NCBI GenBank assembly: GCA_018889975.1
Contig: CP076546.1
Location: 372,001 to 436,000 of the forward strand
Source of the DNA: Bacillus sp. NP157
GTDB lineage: Bacteria > Pseudomonadota > Gammaproteobacteria > Xanthomonadales > Rhodanobacteraceae
Length of the DNA stretch: 64,000 nucleotides
Reading direction: 5' to 3'
In this document: in pieces, positions 7,004 through 15,600 of the stretch
Layout: each line of letters starts with the position of its first letter
Position numbering within the stretch: the stretch's first letter is position 1
Program-made: the position numbers and the translations under genes
The notes under the pieces: generated by a model
Seen by the model: only the letters and a program-made list of their open reading frames with translations
Databases searched by the model: none
What the model was told of the DNA's origin: nothing

Positions 7004-7459
7004 ATGTCTTCTCTCTTCCCTTCTTTCATGAGTTCCGCATACCCCCTCCATGCCGCCGCCGCCCATGGCGACCTGTCCGGCGTCCAGCACTGGCTCGGGA
7101 TGGGATGCAGCCCCGCTCGCCGCATGCCCCTCGGGCTGACCCCCCTCCACTTTGCTTGCGGCGCCTACAACGACGCCTGCCGGGAGGGCCAGATGCCGAC
7201 CGCGTCAAGGGCGGTCATCGAGCTCTTGTTGGTCCTCGGGGCCGACATCCATGCGCACGATGCGTGCGGCCGGTCGCCTCTGACCCTGCTCGGGGAGTTC
7301 GCCTGGTTTTCGGGCGCCCCGGCTACGGTCAACCCCGAAGAGCTGATGGGCTGGCCGGAAGAAGCCCGCCGGGAGCATCGTCGCGACGCCCGCCGGAGCC
7401 GCCGGGACCACCGGGTCCGCGCTCGGCAGAAGGTTGCCGACCGGAGGCCGGCGGCGTGA
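7004..7459 (+). CDS. Ankyrin-repeat protein (151 aa)
   Basis: The ATG follows AGGAGTAATCCCC. Two to three ankyrin repeats are visible: YPLHAAAAHGDLSGVQHWLGMG, GLTPLHFACGAYNDAC and AVIELLLVLGADIHAHDACG. The C-terminus is a very basic Arg-rich tail. Ankyrin repeats bind other proteins. As last gene of the operon it may sequester or present one of the upstream products. A second ankyrin protein is at 46173. Confidence 0.75.
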   Translation: MSSLFPSFMSSAYPLHAAAAHGDLSGVQHWLGMGCSPARRMPLGLTPLHFACGAYNDACREGQMPTASRAVIELLLVLGADIHAHDACGRSPLTLLGEFAWFSGAPATVNPEELMGWPEEARREHRRDARRSRRDHRVRARQKVADRRPAA

Positions 7460-7535
7460 GGGGTGTTGTCAGAAAAGTGGTCTGTTTTGCCCGTTTTCGA
7501 TGCTGCGACTTAACAATTTAAAGCGGAAACCAGGG

Positions 7536-7559
7536 GGCGCCGCGAGGGCGCCTTTTTTT
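7536..7559 (+). terminator. Rho-independent terminator of the ankyrin operon
   Basis: GGCGCC-GCGAG-GGCGCC followed by seven Ts, 76 nt after the ankyrin stop codon. Confidence 0.85.
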
Positions 7560-7617
7560 CTATTCCGAACTAGGTGGTGGCCAAGACTATAGGTCGTCCC
7601 TGCCTCCGCGCGCGACC

Positions 7618-7800
7618 TTAAACAGGCAAGTTCTTTTGATACAGATAGCTTATTTCTTCGGCCTTCTTCCCGATTTTTACATACAAGTCGTATAGGCCAA
7701 CGCTCGGGTCTTTCCCTACATAGGCCTTTGTAGCATCGAGCAGGTCCTGCAGCTCGCGCTGCTTTTGTTCGACATCAATCTGCCATTGTGGCTTGGTCAC
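7618..7800 (-). CDS. Small coiled-coil-like protein (60 aa), divergent from the PHP-ATPase
   Basis: GTG start at 7800 with CAGGAG about 8 nt upstream. The product is polar and mostly helical: WQIDVEQKQRELQDLLDATK, then IGKKAEEISYLYQK. It is 196 nt upstream of, and divergent from, the PHP-ATPase gene at 7997, so it could be its antitoxin-like or regulatory partner, but nothing in the sequence proves this. Confidence 0.6.
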   Translation of the reverse strand: MTKPQWQIDVEQKQRELQDLLDATKAYVGKDPSVGLYDLYVKIGKKAEEISYLYQKNLPV

Positions 7801-7996
7801 GTAAGTGCTCCTGGGCGGTCAGTGGTGTATGTCGAGGTCAATGTGCCAGCTTCGCCCCGACGTGTTGGGCGCGGGCTCGTAGTTTCCAATGTTCTCGGAG
7901 GTGGTGAACGTACGAATGCACGGAATCGGCATCCGATGACGGCGAACCGGATTTCGTGCAAGCTTTGCCCCAAAAGGATTTACATGGGGAGGGGCA

Positions 7997-10900
7997 ATGG
8001 CTCGAAAGGATGTACAGGCAGTCTTGGAAGCAGGAGCGGGGCCCTTGGATGTCGGTGCCGTGTGGCACCGGTGGGACCCCCATCTGCACGCGCCTGGCAC
8101 CGTGATGAACAACCAACTTGGTGTCGGCCCCGGCGCGTGGGATGCCTACCTGACTGCAATTGAGCAGCTCGACCCGCCAGTGCGCGGCATCGGCATTACG
8201 GATTACTACAGTGTTGAGACCTATCTGGAATGTCTTAGGCATCAGGCTCAAGGACGGTTGCCCGGTTGCGTCGTCTTTCCTAACGTCGAGCTCAGGCTCA
8301 ATGTCGGCACAATCAAGGGCCGCTTCATCAACGCCCATCTCCTCGTTTCACCCGAACACCCCAACCATGTTGACCAACTCCGGGATTTTCTGGGGCTTTT
8401 GACGTTTGACGGATTCGGGAAGACCTTTTCGTGTACGCCGGATTCCCTGCGACAATTGGGTCGGAAATTCAGGAACGACCCCGCCCTCGATGACGTGGCA
8501 GCGCTTCGCGCTGGCACCGAGCAGTTCAAGGTATCCCTGTCGGAGCTCGGCGAGCTTTACCGTAAAGACGATTGGGCCCGGGCGAACATCTTCATCGGCA
8601 TATCGGGCACGTCGACTGACGGAACATCCGGACTGGACGGTGCCGATGCAGTCCTTCGGCAGGAAATCGAGCGCTTCTCCCACATCATCTTCGCCAGCAG
8701 TCCGGCACAACGGCTCTACTGGTTGGGGCAGGGCGCACAAGGCGTTGCACAGCTGATTGAACGGTACGCAGGAAAGAAGGCCTGCATGCACGGCTCCGAT
8801 GCACATGCGCTGGGACGGGTGGGAAATCCTGAACAAGGTAGATACACGTGGATTAAGGGAACTCCGACCTTTGATGGGTTCCGACAGGCGGTGCTTGTCC
8901 CTGAGCGCGCTTTCGTAGGCAGTGAACCACCAAGGGGCATCCTCGGGAATCAGGTCTTGACTGGCATCAGCATACAGGACGCTCCGTGGATTCAGACACC
9001 CAGAATTCCGCTTAATGCCGGGCTCATAACCATCATCGGACCCAGGGGCTCTGGCAAGACGGCACTCGCCGACATGCTCGCCGCCGGCTGCGATGCCACG
9101 CCTGACGCAGAGCTTGAATGGGAGGGCGGCCGCCGACAGACATTCATCGAACGGGCAGGGGATTTGCTCGGTGACGCAGAGGTATGCGTCGAGTGGAAGG
9201 ACGGGGACAAGGTATCGAGGGCGTTATTGGGCCCTCCTGGCGGTGGCGGAGTGCCTATTCCAAGGGTTCGCTATCTTTCCCAGCAATTCGTCGAGCGTCT
9301 GTGTTCAGCAGAAGGCATTACAGATGAGTTGCTCGCAGAGCTTCAGCGCGTTGTGTTCGAAGCCCAGGCGTCTGAGGAGAAAGCTGGTCTCGCGTCGTTC
9401 TCGGACCTTTACGACGAAAAGACGCGCCGGACCAGGTCAGGCCGGGAAATGGATGAGAACCGTCTGGCAGAGCTCTCCCAGCAGATTGCGGAGGACCTTG
9501 AGCGTCGCACCTCATTGCCTGGGCTGCTGGCATTGGTGGGGGAGAAAGGCCGTGTCATGCACGACATCGAGCAGCAGCGCGGGAGACTCGTATCAGCGGG
9601 GAGTGCCGCCAACCTGGCACGTCTCCAAGGGCTGGAAGCTGCCCTTGGCAGTGTGCAAATGAAAATCAGGCAGATGGAAGGGCGGCGTCGGGATATCGAG
9701 ATTCTTTCAGACGAAGTCCAGCGCTTTCGTGCCTCCGGTTCTCCTGCTGCCCTTCGTCAGCTTCAACAAGCCCATGCCGTGGCGGGCCTGTCCGTAGATG
9801 ACTGGAAGAACTTTGAGCTCGTGTACGCTGGAAAGGTCGATGATGTGCTGAGCAAGCGCGGCTCTGAGGTCTCACAATTGCTCGCAAACTGGGTAGGTGC
9901 ACCGCTGGTACCGCCCGCTCCAGGTTCGTCGCTGCTCAACCCCGACCATCCGGCTGCGATGCATGCACGGTCGGTGCTGGAAGCAGAAATCGCCGGTGTC
10001 CGGATGCTGGTCACGGCCGACCAGGCGACAGCGTCTCAATACGCTGAACTCACGAAGCGACTTGAGTTGGAAGTGGCCGCAAAGGAAAAGCTTGAGAGGC
10101 AGGTCTCTGAGGCCCAGGCCGCCGAGGAGCGCCTGAAGTCCATGGTGACCGAGCGGGAAACGACCTATCGGAAAATTTTTACATGGATTGCCAAAGAGCA
10201 GGCCATGCTCGAAGGTCTGTACGAACCCCTCCGGCAGCGCGTAGCTTCGGCAGGTGGCACCCTTGGAAAGCTCACTTTCAAGGTGGAGCGCCACGTCGAT
10301 GTTCGGCAGTGGGCGGAACAGGCGCAAGGGCTACTCGATTTCCGCCGGTCAGGAGAATTCCGTGGCGTTAATTCCATCGAGTCATATGCGCGGGACCATC
10401 TCCTGAAGCCGTGGAAGTCAGGGACGCCGGACGAGGCGACAGCGGCCATGGCGCACTTTCGCGAAGCGCACCATGCCGAGCTTCTGGACAAGGCTCTCGT
10501 GCCTCGCGAGCGCCGGGATGAGTACCGGAACTGGATGAAGCGCTTCAGTCGCTGGGTGTACAGCACGGACCATGTCCAGCTCAGGTATGGCATCGAATAC
10601 GACGGAATCGATATAACGCGCCTGTCGCCCGGGACGAGGGGAATTGTGCTGTTGCAGCTGTATCTTGGCCTGGATGAGCATGATGGGCGGCCGCTCATCA
10701 TCGACCAGCCCGAGGAAAATCTCGACCCCCGTTCCATCTTCAGTGAGTTGGTTCCTCTCTTCTGTGAAGCGAAGGAGAGACGACAGGTCATCCTCGTCAC
10801 ACACAATGCAAACCTTGTAGTAAACACGGATGCGGACCAGGTCATTGTCGCCACCGCTGGTACCCACGAGACCGGCGGGTTGCCCTCGATGCTATATCGC

Positions 10901-11017
10901 GCGGGAAGTATCGACGACCCGACGATTCGGTCTCTCGTGTGCGAAATCCTTGAAGGCGGGAAGGCTGCATTCCAGGAGCGGGCACGGCGGCTGCGGGTCG
11001 ACTTCAGCGCTGCGTAG
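7997..11017 (+). CDS. PHP phosphoesterase fused to an SMC-like ATPase (TrlF-like)
   Basis: 1006 residues; GGGGAGGGGCA precedes the ATG. Residues about 20-310 are a PHP domain with metal-ligand motifs DPHLHAPG, GITDYYS, PNVEL and MHGSDAH. Residues about 330-1000 are an ABC/SMC-type ATPase: Walker A IGPRGSGKT (about 352), a long coiled-coil insertion (about 470-760), the signature RLSPGTRGIVLLQLYL, Walker B PLIIDQPEENLDPRS and the H-loop LVTHNANLV. The layout matches TrlF-family AAA-like ATPases. ATPase-plus-nuclease or phosphoesterase proteins with coiled coils are common in anti-phage systems (as in RloC/PrrC or OLD-type proteins). A defence role is inferred. All motifs are intact. Confidence 0.8.
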   Translation: MARKDVQAVLEAGAGPLDVGAVWHRWDPHLHAPGTVMNNQLGVGPGAWDAYLTAIEQLDPPVRGIGITDYYSVETYLECLRHQAQGRLPGCVVFPNVELRLNVGTIKGRFINAHLLVSPEHPNHVDQLRDFLGLLTFDGFGKTFSCTPDSLRQLGRKFRNDPALDDVAALRAGTEQFKVSLSELGELYRKDDWARANIFIGISGTSTDGTSGLDGADAVLRQEIERFSHIIFASSPAQRLYWLGQGAQGVAQLIERYAGKKACMHGSDAHALGRVGNPEQGRYTWIKGTPTFDGFRQAVLVPERAFVGSEPPRGILGNQVLTGISIQDAPWIQTPRIPLNAGLITIIGPRGSGKTALADMLAAGCDATPDAELEWEGGRRQTFIERAGDLLGDAEVCVEWKDGDKVSRALLGPPGGGGVPIPRVRYLSQQFVERLCSAEGITDELLAELQRVVFEAQASEEKAGLASFSDLYDEKTRRTRSGREMDENRLAELSQQIAEDLERRTSLPGLLALVGEKGRVMHDIEQQRGRLVSAGSAANLARLQGLEAALGSVQMKIRQMEGRRRDIEILSDEVQRFRASGSPAALRQLQQAHAVAGLSVDDWKNFELVYAGKVDDVLSKRGSEVSQLLANWVGAPLVPPAPGSSLLNPDHPAAMHARSVLEAEIAGVRMLVTADQATASQYAELTKRLELEVAAKEKLERQVSEAQAAEERLKSMVTERETTYRKIFTWIAKEQAMLEGLYEPLRQRVASAGGTLGKLTFKVERHVDVRQWAEQAQGLLDFRRSGEFRGVNSIESYARDHLLKPWKSGTPDEATAAMAHFREAHHAELLDKALVPRERRDEYRNWMKRFSRWVYSTDHVQLRYGIEYDGIDITRLSPGTRGIVLLQLYLGLDEHDGRPLIIDQPEENLDPRSIFSELVPLFCEAKERRQVILVTHNANLVVNTDADQVIVATAGTHETGGLPSMLYRAGSIDDPTIRSLVCEILEGGKAAFQERARRLRVDFSAA

Positions 11018-11446
11018 GACCGCGCGTCCCGGGAATTGGTGAAGGCATCCGCCGGCCGACGTGGACCTTTCATAAGGGCCGGGGGATTTTTCGACACTCC
11101 GTCCGGAGCATGCCCCTTGCGCTCCCAACGGCGTGCTTGCGGCGAGTAAGCCAAAAGCTGCCGCGTTTGGCGGCCACGCGCACCGGGAGCCAAGTATCGC
11201 CCTCGGACCCGGAGTCACAAAATACGGAATTCTTCGTGTTCGGAGGGCCGCCGCGACTGCTCCCGCACCGTCGAGCTGCCCTTCCGGGACGGAAATCAGG
11301 TCGTTCTGCGGGGTCGGGTCCAACGCCGCGATGGCTTCAAGTGCTGCGGCGGCGGAGCAATGCAATCGTGCTATTCGTGCCTGCTTATGCTCAAGGGCGG
11401 AGGCGACGATGATGGCCAGGACGCGGCCGGCGTGGATGATGAGCAT
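10892..11446 (-). CDS. Degenerate receiver-like protein, possibly decayed
   Basis: From the ATG at 11446 about 105 residues follow the alpha/beta pattern of a response-regulator receiver: MLIIHAGRVLAIIVASALE, AAAALEAIAALD, GAGAVAAALRTRRIPYFVT. The phospho-acceptor Asp is not evident and the final KPF motif is absent. The last about 80 residues look unstructured and run 126 nt into the 3' end of the convergent PHP-ATPase gene. It may be a pseudo-receiver or a gene that lost its stop. An in-frame ATG at 11476 is the alternative start. Compare the receiver-like protein at 26688-27065. Confidence 0.4.
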   Translation of the reverse strand: MLIIHAGRVLAIIVASALEHKQARIARLHCSAAAALEAIAALDPTPQNDLISVPEGQLDGAGAVAAALRTRRIPYFVTPGPRAILGSRCAWPPNAAAFGLLAASTPLGAQGACSGRSVEKSPGPYERSTSAGGCLHQFPGRAVLRSAEVDPQPPCPLLECSLPAFKDFAHERPNRRVVDTSRAI

Positions 11447-11576
11447 GCGGCATGGGCGGAGGGCGTCGTTCGTCATCGGCCAGGGGAGTGCGTTTTCCCC
11501 GAGACTCGCCGATGAATCGTCGAATCAGGGTCGTCCCGATGTCGCGACCTAATTCCCCTATGGCAATGACCGCCCG

Positions 11577-11849
11577 TCAGGCCAGTGGGTCCCCGGCGTG
11601 GTCAGCATCGAGCCATTGGTAGGGCTTGTTGACTGCCCACTCGATGGAGCGTGCGAGCCAGTCGGATATCCGGTCTCCAACGAGTGCATCGGCCGGAACA
11701 CTCCCACTCATGCCGAGGGCTTCGGCCTGGGATGTCAGTCCGTCGGTGCCTTCGTGCCGGAGCTCATGGAGGACGCGAACCCGGTTCTCCCTGCGGTGGC
11801 TTCCCTTGGGGCGGCAAGTGGCCACGTCGTCATCAAACTGTTGCTCCAT
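11577..11849 (-). CDS. Small XRE/Cro-like HTH protein (copy 1)
   Basis: 90 residues. The C-terminal half, with SIEWAVNKPYQWLD, fits the end of a Cro/CI-type HTH domain (xxIExAxxxPxGWLD). It is clearly related to the protein at 21057-21296, which has DVEWAMNRPRGWLD and the same GDRLAR-type helix before it. Likely a DNA-binding regulator. It overlaps the end of the upstream gene (11833-12333) by 17 nt, so the two are probably one operon. Confidence 0.6.
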   Translation of the reverse strand: MEQQFDDDVATCRPKGSHRRENRVRVLHELRHEGTDGLTSQAEALGMSGSVPADALVGDRISDWLARSIEWAVNKPYQWLDADHAGDPLA

Positions 11850-12333
11850 AGCGCCGATGAAGAAGCTCGGAGATGACTTCCATTGCGCCCGCCTCGGTGG
11901 ACGCCCGGTCGACGGCGGTTAATGTTGGTAATTCAAGGCTGTCAAAGCAGTCGCCCGCATCGCTGACGATTTCAACGGTCCAGATGGTGCCATCCATCTT
12001 CCGCTCGGCCCGGAACCGTCCGGGTCTTCCGTCGGCATACACAAAAGGGCCCTCCAGGACGCGGCTCCGTGTGGGATGCATGACTGGTTCCGTGATGTCT
12101 TCACCAAGGATGACCGTTCGCGCCTGCGCACACACGTCGACGGTCACGTCATCGAGCGTTGGTGATGTGCCGAGCATGTAAGCCATCGGGGACGCGCCGC
12201 ACTGAATCGATGCGTGCCACACCCAGCGTGCAATGCCGGCGTCAAATGCGGCATTGACCTTGGCCTCAGCGGTGTTGCCACCACCATCGGTGCAGTGAAA
12301 CAGCAGTCGCGCAGGATGCACGGGTCGTGTCAT
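11833..12333 (-). CDS. Hypothetical protein (166 aa) upstream of the HTH gene
   Basis: The frame is open further upstream, but the ATG at 12333 (MTRPVHPARLLFHCTDGGG) gives the protein-like part. It looks alpha/beta with several strands (RFRAERKMDGTIWTVEIVSD). No recognised family. It overlaps the HTH gene downstream by 17 nt. A Ser/Arg-rich N-terminal extension in the longer frame is probably not translated. Confidence 0.5.
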   Translation of the reverse strand: MTRPVHPARLLFHCTDGGGNTAEAKVNAAFDAGIARWVWHASIQCGASPMAYMLGTSPTLDDVTVDVCAQARTVILGEDITEPVMHPTRSRVLEGPFVYADGRPGRFRAERKMDGTIWTVEIVSDAGDCFDSLELPTLTAVDRASTEAGAMEVISELLHRRYGATV

Positions 12334-12636
12334 TGGTCGTCCCCGGCCGCAAATCAGAAGCCAGGGCGAATTCCCCGTGGACAAACGCCAGGACGGCGCA
12401 TGCCGTTTTCTACCGCCGACCGTCCTACCAATGCCCACGCATTGCAAGCGCTTTACTACTGGAACCGCCGAAAAAACCGTTCTTCTCACATCGTCGTCTG
12501 CCCGTCTTCACGAAAAAGTGGTGGATTCGGTTTGAAGCAATACCGATGCCGCATGGGGCTGGCTCAGCGAAAACGGAGTTGACCGTCGGTGCACAACGTC
12601 ACGCCCATCCTTCAATTTTAGCTGAGGAGTACAGTG

Positions 12637-12816
12637 ATGAGCGACGACAAGAACAATCGGGGGCCGGCTGATGCCCAGCGCATCAACGTCAACGAAGACT
12701 ATGAGGTTCGTTACTGGACCCGTGAGCTTGGCATCAGTGAGGAAAAGCTTCGTGACCTCGTCAAGCGCGTGGGCGTGATGGCGAAGGATGTCCGCGCAGC
12801 CCTCCACACATCATGA
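12637..12816 (+). CDS. DUF3606 protein (copy 1)
   Basis: 59 residues; GAGGAGTACAGTG places the ATG at 12637. INVNEDYEVRYWTRELGIS, then EEKLRDLVKRVGVMAKDVRAAL, is the full DUF3606 pattern. These short helical proteins occur in many Proteobacteria, often near stress genes; their function is unknown. The next gene overlaps it by 4 nt. A second, diverged copy is at 26419-26583. Confidence 0.8.
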   Translation: MSDDKNNRGPADAQRINVNEDYEVRYWTRELGISEEKLRDLVKRVGVMAKDVRAALHTS

Positions 12817-13025
12817 CGGACTCGACCATCTACATCTGTCCACCTGCAACAGGGCGTGGCCGATGGCGGGTCAGCCTTCAGGGGAGGGAAGACGGTGAGG
12901 CTGTCAGTGAGGAGGAAGCCATCCGGTTGGCAACGGGCTTGGCATTCGCGATTGAGACCGGTGGGGATTTTGCCACTGTGAAACTCGAACAACCCGATGG
13001 TCGATGGAAGACCATCCGCGAGTAG
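12813..13025 (+). CDS. Hypothetical protein (70 aa) coupled to DUF3606
   Basis: ATGA overlap with the DUF3606 stop indicates coupled translation. The product has an initial strand (MTDSTIYICPPATGRGRWRV), a helix (EEEAIRLATGLAFAIETG) and a final strand, a compact alpha/beta shape like small DUF2188-type proteins. No function can be assigned. Confidence 0.6.
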   Translation: MTDSTIYICPPATGRGRWRVSLQGREDGEAVSEEEAIRLATGLAFAIETGGDFATVKLEQPDGRWKTIRE

Positions 13026-13031
13026 AGGTGG

Positions 13032-13307
13032 TCAGGACAGGTCGTCCACCAACCGGGAGGCCGCGCGGGCCAGTTCCGCGAAGGCCTGGCCGAGGTCCAG
13101 ACCCGGGGGGCCTCCCGCCGGGCCAAGCGCTTCGGCAACACGGTCCGCCGCTAGGACGACATTGTTCAGGCCCGCATTGGCCGCAAGCTCTTGGACCTGG
13201 GCCAGGCAAAGCCGCGCACCATCGAAGTCGGCCTCCATGGCGGCAACGCCGAGCGCGGTGATGCCCGCATTGATGGGGTCTGCCGGGACTGTTGCGCCTG
13301 GGAACAT
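13032..13307 (-). CDS. ARLCLA-family small protein (copy 1)
   Basis: 91 residues from the ATG at 13307 (MFPGATVPADPINAGITALG). It is all-helical and contains AAMEADFDGARLCLAQVQEL, closely matching AAMDGDLDGARLCLAHVREL in the protein at 26054-26317. The two share length, start region and C-terminal LGQAxxxLxxxAS. No family known to me. Convergent with the 12813 gene. Confidence 0.6.
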   Translation of the reverse strand: MFPGATVPADPINAGITALGVAAMEADFDGARLCLAQVQELAANAGLNNVVLAADRVAEALGPAGGPPGLDLGQAFAELARAASRLVDDLS

Positions 13308-13362
13308 GGACGTCCTGCTGAAAGGGAGACCCTGAGTGTAGCCCCGTCGAGTCCTCACCGCC

Positions 13363-13836
13363 TCATTTCCGCTGCACCAGTGTGATTTTCCCATTGGGTT
13401 CCAGACGCGCCGTGACAACCTCATGGTCGGACTCCAAGCCCGCCCCATGGAGCGCCCGGTCGAGCGCGGCATCGGGAACGTTCTGCCTTTTCATGACTTC
13501 CTTTTGCCGTTTCCCGTCCCTCACCAGAATGGCGGGGTAACCCTCCGTCATGCGGTTCAACCACGCCCACCGTGTGCACAGCCACGCCACGACCTTGTCG
13601 GTTGCAAGGATGGCCGCGACACCGATGAAGGGACCCAATACGCCTTTGTCGTCACCAATGATGGCCGTGCGCAATGCACCACCAACCAGGACAAGCACGA
13701 TGACATCAAAGGCTGTCATCTCTCCGAAGGCGCGCTTGCCGGCAAGGCGCATCAGCACGAGTAAACCGATGTATGTGGCCACACCGCGAAGGGCGTAGGC
13801 GTACCAGGGCATCGAGAGTTCAAAGACATCGTTCAT
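13363..13836 (-). CDS. YetF/DUF421-family membrane protein
   Basis: 157 residues. Three N-terminal helices contain YALRGVATYIGLLVLMRLAGKRAFGEMTAFDVIV and VLVGGALRTAIIG, and then comes a cytosolic domain with YPAILVRDGKRQKEVMKRQNV. This is the DUF421/YetF pattern. Members are found in general stress and spore contexts; the molecular role is unknown. The C-terminal domain is shorter than in B. subtilis YetF. It precedes the DUF6766 gene order on the minus strand, 9 nt downstream of it, so the two are probably co-transcribed. Confidence 0.8.
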   Translation of the reverse strand: MNDVFELSMPWYAYALRGVATYIGLLVLMRLAGKRAFGEMTAFDVIVLVLVGGALRTAIIGDDKGVLGPFIGVAAILATDKVVAWLCTRWAWLNRMTEGYPAILVRDGKRQKEVMKRQNVPDAALDRALHGAGLESDHEVVTARLEPNGKITLVQRK

Positions 13837-13845
13837 GGGTGCTCC

Positions 13846-14499
13846 TCAGGTGCCGGTCCTGGAGTTGGGCTCGTCCACCTTTTTCGACTGCGGGGAGTCT
13901 TTCTGCCTGAGGAAAATCGACAGCACGATGAGCGAGAAGACGGCCAGGAATTCAGACTGCCAGTTCTGGAAAGATTCAAACCAAAATGAGGGGTCTGCTG
14001 CGTACTGGCCGAAAGTTTCGACAGGCTGATGGTGTAGCTCAGCCGTTTCGATGGATTTTCGCCAGCTGCCCAGCAGGTGCCCACAGAAACAGAGCAAAAA
14101 CAGGAACAGGAAAGCCAGTGACAGGGAGTTGGCGTATAGCCACCGATTTACACCACTCCTGAGGCACGCATCTGGCTGAAGGTGCTCGGGTGTGTCAGCC
14201 GCTTTTTCGTCTTCCTCGTCCATGGGCCGGGATTCCGCCGAGCCCTTTTGCCGAAGCCAGACGGTGAGCAGCACGTACACGCCCATTTGCAGGAATTCCG
14301 ATTCCCAGTTTTCCAAGGTGGCAGACCAGAAATCCCCGCTGACCAGATAGGGCGCAAACGCAATGGAGGGCCGGCCGTGCTCGATGAGTTCGTCATTGTG
14401 GGCAGCAAAGCCGGTGACGCACTGCGCGGACCACGTGGCGAGCATCATGAGAAGAACGACGATGCTCAGGCCATTTCGATGAAAGAAGCCGTGGCGCAT
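13846..14499 (-). CDS. DUF6766-type membrane protein
   Basis: 217 residues from the ATG at 14499 (MRHGFFHRNGLSIVVLLMML); the frame is open for 41 more codons upstream but that part is polar and unlike the family. Two similar halves each have a transmembrane helix, a segment ending in NWxSEFL, and FLRQK or WLRQK. This duplicated pattern marks DUF6766. Function unknown. Lies between the YetF-like gene and the 14534 gene in a likely minus-strand operon. Confidence 0.7.
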   Translation of the reverse strand: MRHGFFHRNGLSIVVLLMMLATWSAQCVTGFAAHNDELIEHGRPSIAFAPYLVSGDFWSATLENWESEFLQMGVYVLLTVWLRQKGSAESRPMDEEDEKAADTPEHLQPDACLRSGVNRWLYANSLSLAFLFLFLLCFCGHLLGSWRKSIETAELHHQPVETFGQYAADPSFWFESFQNWQSEFLAVFSLIVLSIFLRQKDSPQSKKVDEPNSRTGT

Positions 14500-14533
14500 C
14501 ATGGGCCGCGCCCACTGAGGTTGAAACAGGCCC

Positions 14534-14779
14534 TCACTCAGGGCGCTCCAGCTCGTCCCGCCCGAGGTCCTCGATTTTGCGTTGTTCGAATGATTCGATG
14601 AGCGGGCGCAGTTCGAACTCAAAGATGTCTTGCTCTAGTTCGGTGAGGCTGCCAAACCCCTGGTCGCGGACCTTGATGGCGACGGCATAACCGGCGTCCT
14701 CGTTGGTGAGGTATCCACTGCCGATGGCATCTCTCAGCGACTCGGTCAGCTCGTTTGCAATATGGTCGTTCCAGCCCAT
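14534..14779 (-). CDS. Hypothetical protein (81 aa)
   Basis: Acidic helical protein: MGWNDHIANELTESLRDAIG, then TELEQDIFEFELRPLIESFE. GGAGGTGCCCG precedes the ATG, so translation is likely efficient. No family recognised. First or second gene of the minus-strand membrane-protein group. Confidence 0.6.
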   Translation of the reverse strand: MGWNDHIANELTESLRDAIGSGYLTNEDAGYAVAIKVRDQGFGSLTELEQDIFEFELRPLIESFEQRKIEDLGRDELERPE

Positions 14780-14821
14780 CGGGCACCTCCAGTGGTTTTC
14801 CGCGTTCTCTCACCCGACCGG

Positions 14822-15271
14822 TCAACCTTGTGAGAAACCGTAACCAACGAGGCGTGGACGGCCGGACCTTGCGGTGGGGCGTCCACACGCTTGAGCGCAA
14901 TGCGGGCCAGGAGACCCCACCATGACGACGGCCAGCACGATGAGGACGAAGCGCATCACCATTGTTGAGGCCATGCCAATCCAGTGCGTGTGGATGTAAT
15001 CCTCAAAGATGTTTCGAAGGCCAAGCTCCGTGTGCCACAGCATCAGCAACAAGAAGACCGCGAGCACCGTGGCATTGGCGGGATGGCCGATGCGGTGCAG
15101 GGCTGTGTCGGAATCGCTGTGGACGAGTGAGAGCACGAGGACAACAACCCACACAGAGACCGGGATGAGGGTCCACGACGTCAATGGCATCGCCATCCAT
15201 ACGCTTGGCCCGGAGTCTGCAGAGCCGGTGTTCCGTGCACGCTTGAGCGGGTGGCGGAAGTCGTGAGCCAT
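14822..15271 (-). CDS. Orphan SdhD-like membrane anchor
   Basis: 149 residues from the ATG at 15271. After the N-terminal GSADSG segment there are three hydrophobic helices: SWTLIPVSVWVVVLVLSLV, ATVLAVFLLLML and MRFVLIVLAVVMVG. Helix 2 is followed by WHTELGLRNIFEDYIH, the SdhD signature for heme/quinone contact in succinate dehydrogenase (H-x-x-LG-x-x-x-x-x-EDY). The terminal 30 residues are unlike SdhD and may be a read-on. No sdhA, B or C is present in the window, so its partner is unclear. It could be a diverged anchor of a host complex or a stand-alone membrane protein. Confidence 0.6.
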   Translation of the reverse strand: MAHDFRHPLKRARNTGSADSGPSVWMAMPLTSWTLIPVSVWVVVLVLSLVHSDSDTALHRIGHPANATVLAVFLLLMLWHTELGLRNIFEDYIHTHWIGMASTMVMRFVLIVLAVVMVGSPGPHCAQACGRPTARSGRPRLVGYGFSQG

Positions 15272-15600
15272 GGTGATGTTCCCTGGTCGGCCGGGCCGGC
15301 GGGCAACCGGGAATGAACGCGAGGACCAGTTGCCGCCAGCTCCGCCGTGGTGTGAGCTTCCACCCCGACAGGTGACGCAGGCGCATCCTCCGGCCCCAGG
15401 AGACTCCACAGCAGGTTCACCTGTGTGGAGGTGACCGGCGACGATAGCCTGGCGACTGGTGCGGACCAGCTCTTCAGGCACCCCCACCGACACTCCGGGA
15501 AAAGACAACGCGCCGCCCAATCACAACGACCCACGCAACCACGATTCGCCCATGGCCTGGATAACGGCGCCGGCAAATGGGGGATGGGCGGCGCCCCTCC
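15272..15600. other. Stretch of 329 nt with no convincing gene
   Basis: All six frames are partly open because of GC content, but none shows a ribosome site, a domain or consistent composition. It lies between the SdhD-like gene and the Mn-catalase stop codon and probably holds the SdhD-like gene's promoter. No clear hairpin terminator seen. Confidence 0.4.
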
